Below, one piece after another: positions 1 through 5,810 of a stretch of 8,296 nt of DNA; within the stretch, counting starts at the first letter, position 1, and the number at the start of each line of letters is the position of its first letter. This DNA comes from SKVL01 sp046542915 (GTDB lineage Bacteria > Patescibacteriota > Minisyncoccia > Phycocordibacterales > CSBR16-193): NCBI GenBank assembly GCA_046542915.1, contig JBKHAI010000030.1, positions 1-8,296 on the forward strand, in the 5' to 3' direction. The notes beneath the pieces are model-generated. The model was not told the origin of the DNA. It saw nothing but the letters and a program-made list of their open reading frames with translations, and searched no databases. The position numbers were made by a program, and so were the translations under genes.

Positions 1-3
1 CTG

Positions 4-89
4 CGGAGGGTGTGGGACTCGAACCCACAAGGGGCGTTAAACCCCTACGGATTAGCAATCCGCTGCCTTACCATTCGGCGCAACCCTCC
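4..89 (-). tRNA. tRNA-Ser, anticodon GCU
   Basis: Read on the minus strand, this folds as a class II tRNA with a long variable arm. The 7-bp acceptor stem pairs GGAGGGT (83-89) with ACCCTCC (5-11), with discriminator base G at 4. The anticodon stem CGGAT/ATCCG presents GCT (54-56 on the plus strand). The variable arm has a GGGG/CCCC stem (42-45 with 31-34). The T arm is GTGGG-TTCGAGT-CCCAC. The long variable arm and the GCT anticodon together identify a serine tRNA reading AGC/AGU codons. The 3' CCA is not encoded: the plus strand reads ctg at 1-3, so it must be added after transcription. The gene lies 47 nt downstream of comF on the same strand and has its own promoter-like sequence. Confidence 0.95.
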
Positions 90-103
90 TTGTGCATACT
101 CAG

Positions 104-131
104 ATACTACCACATCAGGAGTCTTTTTCAA
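104..131 (-). promoter_or_regulatory. Putative promoter of tRNA-Ser
   Basis: On the minus strand a TTGAAA -35-like box (126-131) is followed, after 16 nt, by TAGTAT (104-109). A TGG directly upstream (110-112) gives an extended -10. Fourteen nt separate the -10 from the tRNA 5' end at 89, so transcription would begin about 7 nt before the mature tRNA. The tRNA could also be read through from comF. The call rests on motif match and spacing only. Confidence 0.45.
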
Positions 132-136
132 TGTAT

Positions 137-796
137 CTAATGAGCCAATGTCAGGGCGTAAACTTCTTTGGCTCCGGCTTGTAAAAGAACAAGCCGGGCT
201 TCTTTTAAGGTGCTTCCGGTGGTGGTTACGTCATCTATGAGAATGATGGTTTTATCTTTTAATCTTCTTTTTTCTTTTTCGGGTACTACAAAACAGTTTT
301 TCATATTCTTTAACCTCTCTTTTCTTTTTAGCTTTGTCTGCGGAAGGGTGTTTATGGTCCGCTTAAGAAAGTCGGGGGAGTAGATGAAAATGTTTTCTTT
401 GTTGTTTTTTAACATTGAGGTTGCCAGAAGTTCACTCTGATTATATTTTCTCTCGGCCAGCCTTTTTCTAGAAAGAGGGATCGGAGTAACATGTATTTCG
501 TTATTTTTAAGGTCGTTTGACTTAGATATCTTTTTCATTCTCTCAAAAAGTAATTTTCCAAAAGAATCGATTAAGAAAGAGTTACCCCTATATTTAATAT
601 GCCAAACTATTTCTTGCACTTTTTCATTCCTGTAGTTAAAGAGAGGAATTATAAAAGGATAAGGAGAGTAGGGTTTTTTGGGCAGCACCTTTTCTATTTC
701 ACGGGGTTCCATAACTTCAAATTCTTTTATTGTCGGAGAAGTGGGGAATATTAAAGAAGCGGCGGTCGTCTTTATTTTTCTCAAGAAGCTAGACAT
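137..796 (-). CDS. comF: ComF family phosphoribosyltransferase-like protein
   Basis: A 219-residue cytoplasmic protein of the ComF/GntX family, linked in other bacteria to natural DNA uptake; its chemical reaction is not well established. Two hallmarks are visible. One is the family signature PIPLSRKRLAERKYNQSELL (105-124). The other is the type I phosphoribosyltransferase PRPP loop, IILIDDVTTTGST (184-196), with the acidic pair D188-D189. Residues about 52-71 (LFNYRNEKVQEIVWHIKYRG) match the usual region before the fold. The N-terminal zinc ribbon of typical ComF is missing: the LFPxxC-like segment is LIFPTSP (15-21), and the only cysteine in the protein is C168. The ATG at 796 has no clear Shine-Dalgarno. 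The gene is divergent from the pilus cluster, 59 bp from the pilM start, which fits a shared competence/pilus theme. Family assignment is firm; role in uptake is inferred. Confidence 0.9.
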   Translation of the reverse strand: MSSFLRKIKTTAASLIFPTSPTIKEFEVMEPREIEKVLPKKPYSPYPFIIPLFNYRNEKVQEIVWHIKYRGNSFLIDSFGKLLFERMKKISKSNDLKNNEIHVTPIPLSRKRLAERKYNQSELLATSMLKNNKENIFIYSPDFLKRTINTLPQTKLKRKERLKNMKNCFVVPEKEKRRLKDKTIILIDDVTTTGSTLKEARLVLLQAGAKEVYALTLAH

Positions 797-855
797 ATTA
801 ACTGTGGAGAAATGATTTGCTTTTCATTATAGACAATATGGTATCATTACTCCAT
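797..855. promoter_or_regulatory. Divergent promoter region comF / pilM
   Basis: This 59-bp gap must serve both directions. For pilM (plus), an extended -10 TGGTATCAT lies at 839-847, with a possible -35 TTGCTT at 817-822 (19-nt spacing). The start codon at 856 is only 8 nt beyond the -10. For comF (minus), a perfect TATAAT lies at 826-831, with no convincing -35. The two -10 elements are 7 nt apart, so the polymerases would compete. TGTGGAGAA (803-811) resembles a DnaA box with one mismatch and would fall within the comF leader. No Shine-Dalgarno is seen on either side. Confidence 0.5.
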
Positions 856-2037
856 ATGGCAAACTTCTTCGGGCGCATTTTTAGCAAAAGCGAAAAGCGG
901 GCACTTGGTGTGGATATAGGATCTTCTTCTATAAAAGTAGTAGAGCTCTATACCGACAGCGGGCACGTCTATTTGGAGACTTATGGTTCCGTGGCCTTAG
1001 GACCCTATGCTGATCTGGAGGTTGGTAAAGCCACCGGTCTTTCGGTGGAAAAGATCCAGGACGCTTTACAGAAGGTTATGCAAGAATCCGGTTGTAGTGC
1101 TGAGAAGGCGGCTGCGACCATACCTTTTAATGCCAGTCTTGTTTCTGTCATTAGGTTGCCGAAAGTTTCTGAGAACAGACTTGAGCAGATAATACCGATA
1201 GAGGCGCGTAAGTATATACCCGCCACATTGGAAGAGGTTGTTTTGGACTGGTCGGTCATTGATGCCAGACCTGATATACCGGTTGATAATAAGAAGGTGG
1301 AAGAAGACGGTAACGGCAATGAGAGCGCTGAAAATGCGGACAAAGGTGAAGAGCAGGATAAAGATAAAAAAGAAGAGAAAAAGGGTGACGGAGTTGCTCA
1401 AATAGATGTTCTGCTTGCTGCCATTCATAACGACAGCATTGAGCGTTATGAGAAGATCCTTAAAGGAACATCTTTGGAGGTTTCCTTTTATGAAATAGAG
1501 GTTTTCAGTACTTTAAGAGCGCTCTCTATTGAAGAGAACATTCCGGTCGCTGTTATTGATATCGGCTCTGCTTCAAGTAAGGTTTACATAATTGAAGGGG
1601 GCATGATGCGGGCTTCCCATACGATAAATAGAGGGTCACAAGACATCACGATCGCTATTGCCAAGGTGATGAATATCTCGGAAGAAGAGGCCGAGATGGT
1701 AAAAAGAGCCATTGGAGCCGGAGGTTCTTACATCCACCTTCAAGAAGCGGTGCAGAATGTGCTTGACCATCTGTTTTCCGAAGCTCTTAGATTTATTAAC
1801 AATTATGAAAAGAAGAACTCCCGAGCTCTTGAGAGAGTGATCCTCTCGGGCGGTGGAGCTACGATGAAAGGTTTACAGAATACCGCTCAGGAGTTCTTAA
1901 GTAAAGAAGTTCAGGTCGCCAAACCTTTTGATGTCGTTAAGAGCTTTCCTTTTATGAAAGAAACACTGGCCAAGATAGGGCCTGAGTATACTCCCGCTAT
2001 CGGTGCAGCTCTGAGGGCGATCGGTTTTGAAAAATAG
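856..2037 (+). CDS. pilM: Type IV pilus assembly protein PilM
   Basis: A 393-residue actin-like ATP-binding cytoplasmic protein that binds the PilN tail in T4P systems. Motifs run in the expected order: phosphate-1 loop GVDIGSSSIK (18-27); the PilM stretch with IPFNASLVSVIRLPKV (89-104) and IPIEARKYIP (113-122); phosphate-2 loop VAVIDIGSASSK (231-242); and adenosine loop VILSGGGAT (328-336). Between the conserved DWSVID (131-136) and VAQIDVLLAAI (180-190) sits a highly charged, low-complexity segment (about 139-179), rich in E, D, K, G and N. It is probably a disordered surface loop. The start at 856 (MANFFGRIF) is chosen because the reading begins right before the conserved core and lies 8 nt after an extended -10. 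In-frame starts at 817 (TTG) and 838 (ATG) would overlap the promoter boxes. First gene of the pilus cluster. Confidence 0.93.
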   Translation: MANFFGRIFSKSEKRALGVDIGSSSIKVVELYTDSGHVYLETYGSVALGPYADLEVGKATGLSVEKIQDALQKVMQESGCSAEKAAATIPFNASLVSVIRLPKVSENRLEQIIPIEARKYIPATLEEVVLDWSVIDARPDIPVDNKKVEEDGNGNESAENADKGEEQDKDKKEEKKGDGVAQIDVLLAAIHNDSIERYEKILKGTSLEVSFYEIEVFSTLRALSIEENIPVAVIDIGSASSKVYIIEGGMMRASHTINRGSQDITIAIAKVMNISEEEAEMVKRAIGAGGSYIHLQEAVQNVLDHLFSEALRFINNYEKKNSRALERVILSGGGATMKGLQNTAQEFLSKEVQVAKPFDVVKSFPFMKETLAKIGPEYTPAIGAALRAIGFEK

Positions 2038-2051
2038 TGTTGATAACTTTC

Positions 2052-2078
2052 TTGAAAATAAAATAAACGTGATATAAT
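2052..2078 (+). promoter_or_regulatory. Putative internal promoter before pilN
   Basis: A perfect TATAAT (2073-2078) is preceded by TGA (2070-2072), giving an extended -10. TTGAAA (2052-2057) is a possible -35, but the spacing is short at 15 nt. The predicted start near 2085 gives a leader of about 30 nt before the GTG at 2117. The 79-bp pilM-pilN gap is the largest within the cluster and is very AT-rich. It shows no terminator, so this may add to read-through from pilM. Confidence 0.5.
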
Positions 2079-2116
2079 TAATTACGTCAATAATTAACTA
2101 AATTAATTTAAAAACA

Positions 2117-2701
2117 GTGGCGGAAGAAAACAAACAACCATCATTCATACCCAAAGCAAGAGGATTTGAAAGAAGCAAGGAAAAAACCTCTTATAGCCTT
2201 TTTACGCTAACTGGGACCTCGGTGTTTGTTCTGGTTTTGCTTGTTTCCGCTTCTTTCTTTGGGTACGAGTATTACTTGAACTCTAAAATAGAACAGATGG
2301 AAGAAGAACTTGTTCCGGCCGAGGAGCTTTTTGATTCTGAATTTATCAGGGAACTTAACGCGGCCGATCTTATGATCACTTCTTCCGAGGAGCTGATGGA
2401 AAAGCGAGTAGCTCCGACGGAGATATTCTTCATTCTAGAGGATCTAACTGCCGAGAATATCTATTTTTATGATTTCAGTTATGTTTCACATAAGGTAGAA
2501 GAAGGCAGTCAAACCTTAGTGGAGCTGAAGGCGGTAGCACCAAGTTATGAAGCTATTGCTTTTCAGTCAGATGTCTTTAGAGAAGAAGAGAAGATAAGTG
2601 ATGTTTCTGTGGAAAATATCCACCTTGATGAAGAGGATATTAAATTTGATGTAATATTGAGTTTGGATGAAGAAGTGCTTTTGTATAAGGAAAAAATATA
2701 A
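2117..2701 (+). CDS. pilN: PilN-like type IV pilus alignment protein
   Basis: A 194-residue bitopic inner-membrane protein. A short basic cytoplasmic tail (1-26) precedes one membrane helix (about 28-50, rich in V, L and F). A coiled-coil-like acidic segment follows (54-95), then a C-terminal domain (100-190) of alternating strands and helices, consistent with the ferredoxin-like fold of PilN. The segment FIREL...EELMEKRVAPTEIFFILEDL (76-110) resembles the linker and first helix of PilN. The classical N-terminal INLLP motif that docks into PilM is not present; SFIPKARGF (9-17) occupies that place. Start is GTG at 2117, without a Shine-Dalgarno, after an AT-rich leader. Position between pilM and pilO supports the call more than sequence identity does. 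Confidence 0.75.
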   Translation: MAEENKQPSFIPKARGFERSKEKTSYSLFTLTGTSVFVLVLLVSASFFGYEYYLNSKIEQMEEELVPAEELFDSEFIRELNAADLMITSSEELMEKRVAPTEIFFILEDLTAENIYFYDFSYVSHKVEEGSQTLVELKAVAPSYEAIAFQSDVFREEEKISDVSVENIHLDEEDIKFDVILSLDEEVLLYKEKI

Positions 2702-2707
2702 AATTAT

Positions 2708-3259
2708 ATGGATCAAAACATTGCTACAACAGTTTTAATAGTGTCGGCGCTGATAATATTCTTTACGTATACCACGTCAGCTTATACTTCTATTCAAGCT
2801 CTTTCTCTGGAGAAAGAAAGGTTCCAAGAGGTTACGGAACAGGCCAACAGGCTCGCCGAAAAAGAAGAGGAGAAGAGAGAAGATCACGAAGAATTTCAGG
2901 AGCACCAGGATGACTTTGAGAGCATGGTTCCCACCAGACGAGACGATGCCAGAACTCTAATGATCATTAACGCTATGGCCGGCGCTAATAATATTTCTAT
3001 CCTTGACATTAAGGTGAACGAAGGCGCCAGAGGACAAAGAAGGAGTTCCTATAGAGGTCAAGAGGAAGAAGGAGTAGAGAGGAAGATAAAAACCATAGAT
3101 ATGGAGTTTGAGGGAAAATATGAGGATTTTGCCAAGTTCTTAACGGCCTTGGAAAGAAGTAGGAGAATTTTTGACACTGTTGCGATGGAATTTGAAAGCA
3201 ATGAAGGTTCAAGTGTTTATACCTTTAATGCCTCAGTACAGACTTATTGGATAGAATAG
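2708..3259 (+). CDS. pilO: PilO-like type IV pilus alignment protein
   Basis: A 183-residue bitopic membrane protein, partner of PilN in the alignment complex. A very short N-terminal tail is followed by one membrane helix (about 6-26) and a long charged coiled coil (32-72, heavy in E, K and Q). The C-terminal domain resembles PilO: VPTRRDDARTLMIINAMAGA (74-93), NISILDIKV (95-103), MEFEGKYEDFAKFLTALERS (132-151) and YTFNASVQTYW (171-181). A basic, serine-containing linker (107-116) joins the two halves of this domain. The gene starts 6 nt after pilN stops, so the two are almost certainly co-transcribed and made in equal amounts, as expected for a heterodimer. No Shine-Dalgarno is seen; TATAAA (2697-2702) lies 5 nt before the ATG. 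Confidence 0.82.
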   Translation: MDQNIATTVLIVSALIIFFTYTTSAYTSIQALSLEKERFQEVTEQANRLAEKEEEKREDHEEFQEHQDDFESMVPTRRDDARTLMIINAMAGANNISILDIKVNEGARGQRRSSYRGQEEEGVERKIKTIDMEFEGKYEDFAKFLTALERSRRIFDTVAMEFESNEGSSVYTFNASVQTYWIE

Positions 3260-3273
3260 TAATAAATATTTTT

Positions 3274-3558
3274 ATGGATCTTATAAAAAATTACAGATAT
3301 CCCATTATAATCATCTTCCTGCTTTTGATAATTGGCTGGGTGCTTCTTGCTTTTGTATACGGTGGCGATGAGGTTGAAGACGCCATGGGCAAAAAAGAGA
3401 TGCTGGACGATTATGTGAGCAGAATAGAGGCTATAGAAGGGCTAAGTCTCAGTGCTGATTTTCTTGAAACCGACCTTTATCTTTCCTTGACGGATGAATT
3501 TGAAAAAGAGGTGACAGAAGTAGATATTGGTCGAGTGAATCCCTTTAGTCCGTTCTAG
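3274..3558 (+). CDS. Small membrane protein in the PilP position
   Basis: A 94-residue protein with a short basic tail, one strong membrane helix (about 9-28, IIIIFLLLIIGWVLLAFVYG), an acidic helical region (31-83) and the C-terminal tail GRVNPFSPF (86-94). It sits 14 nt after pilO and 50 nt before pilB, where Gram-negative clusters place PilP. PilP is a lipoprotein; this protein has no lipobox cysteine and no cysteine at all, but the terminal NPFxPF resembles short proline/phenylalanine motifs in PilP/GspC-type proteins. I infer a subunit bridging PilNO or the pilus platform on the outer face. Start ATG at 3274 is preferred to the in-frame TTG at 3247, which lies inside pilO and would add charged residues before the helix. 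True homology to PilP is not shown. Confidence 0.7.
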   Translation: MDLIKNYRYPIIIIFLLLIIGWVLLAFVYGGDEVEDAMGKKEMLDDYVSRIEAIEGLSLSADFLETDLYLSLTDEFEKEVTEVDIGRVNPFSPF

Positions 3559-3571
3559 GGTCACGCGACCT
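3558..3571 (+). other. Small hairpin at the end of the pilP-position gene
   Basis: GGTC (3559-3562) pairs with GACC (3567-3570) around an ACGC loop, with a possible G-T wobble at 3558/3571. The hairpin overlaps the last base of the TAG stop codon. No T-run follows, so it is not a convincing terminator. It could slow decay or punctuate the message before pilB. Confidence 0.25.
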
Positions 3572-3608
3572 GAATGATTTTATTAATGATCGACGATAAT
3601 GGGTTATT

Positions 3609-5348
3609 ATGGACCTTCTTGAACTTTTATTAGAAAAAAACTTAATAAGTTCCGACGAAGCGGAGAAGGTTCGCGAAGAAGCAGAAAACAGCGGAGAGTA
3701 CTTAGAGGATGTTTTAGATAAGCAGAATATAATAAACTCTGACGAGGTTGCTAAAGAAAAGAGTGAATACTTCAATATCCCTTTTAAAAAAATAGAAGGT
3801 GATATTTCTAAAGAGGTTTTAGAATACATACCCGAGGAGTCAGCTCGCCACTATAGGATCATTCCTATCGGTATTTCTGATAATGTCTTGGAGATAGGTG
3901 CCATCAATCCCGACAGGATAGAAGTTCGGGATGTTTTGAATTTCATCTCTTCCAAAACGGATATGCCGTACAAGCTTTTTACGGTCTCTAATGCTGACTT
4001 TCAGAAGGTATTATCCATGTATCGTGGTCTTAAGGGAGAAGTTAAGGAGGCACTATCGGAGCTTGAAGATGAATTTAATATACAATCAGGCGGTCCGGAG
4101 GAAACCGATCAAGATGAGGGGGTGACGACAGAGTCATATGACATGGAAGAGGAGAAGGCCAAGATCGTGGAAGATGCTCCGGTAACCAAAATAGTTGCAA
4201 CAATTCTTCGCTACGCCACCGACGGGGATGCTTCCGACGTGCATGTGGAGCCGATGCCGGACAATACTCGCGTTCGTTTTCGTGTGGATGGAGAGTTGAA
4301 TACTAGTTTGGTGTTACCGCAAAAGGTTCACAATTCAGTAGCCGCCCGAATAAAGGTTCTCTCCAATATGAAATTAGACGAAAAAAGGAGACCGCAAGAC
4401 GGTAGGTTCTCAGCCAGAATAGACAAGAGAAAAATAGATTTTCGTGTTTCTACTTTTCCTACCTATAACGGGGAAAAGGTTGTTATGCGTATTCTGGATT
4501 CTTCTCAAGGAGTTAGGCGCTTAGACGACATTGGTCTGCGGCAGATCAATGTGGATAAACTTAAAAAAGCGGCCCAAAAACCCTATGGAATAATCTTAAT
4601 GTCCGGTCCCACCGGTTCCGGTAAGACCACCACTCTCTATGCCATGCTTCAAGAAGTGGACAGGGAAAAGAACAATGTTTTAAGTTTGGAAGATCCGGTG
4701 GAGTACAACATGGAAGGCATCAGTCAATCGCAAGTAAGAAGCGATATTGGTTACACTTTCGCTAACGGTTTAAGGACCATTTTAAGACAAGACCCCGATA
4801 TCATAATGGTAGGAGAGATCAGAGACAAAGAGACGGCTCAGTTGGCAATTCAGGCCGCTTTGACCGGTCATTTGGTCTTCTCGACCATTCATACCAATAA
4901 TGCTATAGGTGTTATTCCCAGACTTGTTGATATGGGTGTTGACCCTTATCTTATAGCCCCTACTTTAGTAATGGCCATAGCTCAGCGATTGGTCAGGGAT
5001 CTTTGTCCCTCGGCCGCAGAGGAAGTACCCACGGAGGGAAGTATAAAAGAAATGGTAAACAAGCAGTTTGAGGATCTGCCGGAAGAGTTCCGGAAAGAGA
5101 TCGAGATACCGGACAAGGTTTATCAGGCCGGCTCCAGTTCCGAGTGTCCGACGGGGGTCAAGGGCAGAAGTGCCGTTGTGGAAATACTGGAGATGGATAG
5201 AGAGTTGGAGAATATAATTTTGACCGACCCTAACGAGAACAAGATTGAAGAGTATGCCCGATCAAAAGGAATGTTAACCTTAAGAGAAGACGCGATGTTA
5301 AAGGCCTTTAAAGGCGAGATACCGTTTTCAGAAGTAAGTACTTTATAG
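3609..5348 (+). CDS. pilB: Type IV pilus extension ATPase PilB
   Basis: A 579-residue hexameric secretion-type ATPase that powers pilus extension from the cytoplasmic face. Residues 1-140 form the GspE/MshE-type N-terminal domain. An acidic linker follows (145-185), then the N2 region from PVTKIVATIL (191-200) with the DASDVHVEP motif (207-215). The motor core has Walker A GPTGSGKT (333-340), an Asp box LEDPVEY (360-366), Walker B with E403 in DPDIIMVGEIRD (395-406), and a His box TGHLVFSTIHTN (419-430; H421, H428). The C-terminal zinc knuckle is reduced: only C466 (in LCPSA) and C513 (in SSEC) remain of the usual four cysteines. Start ATG at 3609 is 50 nt after the previous gene; no Shine-Dalgarno, but GATAAT ends 8 nt before it. 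PilB rather than PilT is clear from length and N-terminal domain. Confidence 0.95.
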   Translation: MDLLELLLEKNLISSDEAEKVREEAENSGEYLEDVLDKQNIINSDEVAKEKSEYFNIPFKKIEGDISKEVLEYIPEESARHYRIIPIGISDNVLEIGAINPDRIEVRDVLNFISSKTDMPYKLFTVSNADFQKVLSMYRGLKGEVKEALSELEDEFNIQSGGPEETDQDEGVTTESYDMEEEKAKIVEDAPVTKIVATILRYATDGDASDVHVEPMPDNTRVRFRVDGELNTSLVLPQKVHNSVAARIKVLSNMKLDEKRRPQDGRFSARIDKRKIDFRVSTFPTYNGEKVVMRILDSSQGVRRLDDIGLRQINVDKLKKAAQKPYGIILMSGPTGSGKTTTLYAMLQEVDREKNNVLSLEDPVEYNMEGISQSQVRSDIGYTFANGLRTILRQDPDIIMVGEIRDKETAQLAIQAALTGHLVFSTIHTNNAIGVIPRLVDMGVDPYLIAPTLVMAIAQRLVRDLCPSAAEEVPTEGSIKEMVNKQFEDLPEEFRKEIEIPDKVYQAGSSSECPTGVKGRSAVVEILEMDRELENIILTDPNENKIEEYARSKGMLTLREDAMLKAFKGEIPFSEVSTL

Positions 5349-5367
5349 GTGAAAGTTGAGGCGTGTG

Positions 5368-5395
5368 TTAACATTAAATTAAAGTTTTTTATTAA
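5368..5395 (+). promoter_or_regulatory. Possible promoter before the receiver gene
   Basis: TTAACA (5368-5373) and TATTAA (5390-5395) are separated by 16 nt in the 55-bp pilB-receiver gap. The -10 ends 8 nt before the ATG at 5404, so a transcript would begin at or just before the start codon. A weak purine run, AAGAG (5394-5398), could instead act as a ribosome-binding site, so the reading is ambiguous. Confidence 0.35.
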
Positions 5396-5403
5396 GAGAT
5401 CTT

Positions 5404-5796
5404 ATGACAAAAGAACCCAAGAAAGTTTTTATAGTGGATGATGACTATTTCCTTCTTAATATGTACTCATTGAAGTTCAAGAACAATGGCATGGAAGTGG
5501 AAGTTGCCGGTGGTAGTGATGAGGCCTTAGAGAAACTGGAAGGTGGTTTGAAGCCGGACATCATCTTGCTTGATATCATAATGCCCGGAACCGACGGTTT
5601 GACCCTTTTGAAGGAAATAAGAGAGCGGAAATTGGCGGAAGATTCTTTTGTCATAATGCTTACCAATCAGGGACTGCAGGAGGATATGGATAAGGCCAAG
5701 GAACTGGACGTGGATGGTTACATCGTTAAGGCCACCTCTATTCCTTCTGAGGTTGTGGCGGAAGTGGAAAAGATAGTTTCAAAAAATGAAAGTTAA
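5404..5796 (+). CDS. Single-domain response regulator (CheY-like receiver)
   Basis: A 130-residue cytoplasmic protein made only of a receiver domain. All key residues are visible: the acidic pair D12-D13 in VDDD, the phospho-acceptor D57 in PDIILLD, T87 in VIMLT, and K109 in YIVKA; MPGTDG (60-65) follows the phosphorylation site as usual. There is no DNA-binding or enzymatic output domain, so it should act by binding a partner, as CheY, PilG and PilH do. It lies between the extension ATPase (55 nt) and the retraction ATPase (14 nt). I infer that its phosphorylation state biases motor use or pilus number. No histidine kinase is in the window, so the phosphate donor is unknown. Domain assignment is secure; target is inference. 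Confidence 0.93.
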   Translation: MTKEPKKVFIVDDDYFLLNMYSLKFKNNGMEVEVAGGSDEALEKLEGGLKPDIILLDIIMPGTDGLTLLKEIRERKLAEDSFVIMLTNQGLQEDMDKAKELDVDGYIVKATSIPSEVVAEVEKIVSKNES

Positions 5797-5804
5797 TATA
5801 TAAT
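5777..5804 (+). promoter_or_regulatory. Possible promoter overlapping the end of the receiver gene, before pilT
   Basis: A perfect TATAAT (5799-5804) lies in the 14-nt gap before pilT, ending 6 nt before the ATG at 5811. This would put the transcription start on the start codon itself, giving a leaderless message. The -35 match is weak (TTTCAA, 5777-5782, 16-nt spacing). AT-rich sequence between genes can produce such boxes by chance. Confidence 0.35.
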
Positions 5805-5810
5805 AAAACT

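Noticed and set aside
817..855. Longer PilM starting at TTG 817 or ATG 838
   Set aside because: These starts would overlap the likely -35/-10 boxes and add residues not seen in PilM; ATG 856 opens right before the conserved core.
1005..1428. Minus-strand open frames opposite pilM
   Set aside because: They are shadows of the strongly conserved pilM reading frame, with biased composition and no recognisable domain.
2038..2116. Terminator between pilM and pilN
   Set aside because: No GC-rich stem plus T-run is present; the gap looks like a promoter and leader, not an end.
3247..3273. TTG start for the small PilP-position protein
   Set aside because: It would overlap pilO by 13 nt and put an odd extension before the membrane helix; ATG 3274 gives a normal short tail.
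3009..3829. Minus-strand open frames opposite pilO and the start of pilB
   Set aside because: They overlap well-supported genes and show no family motifs or start signals.
5123..5374. Minus-strand open frame over the 3' end of pilB
   Set aside because: It lies within the conserved C-terminal part of pilB, and its translation resembles no known protein.
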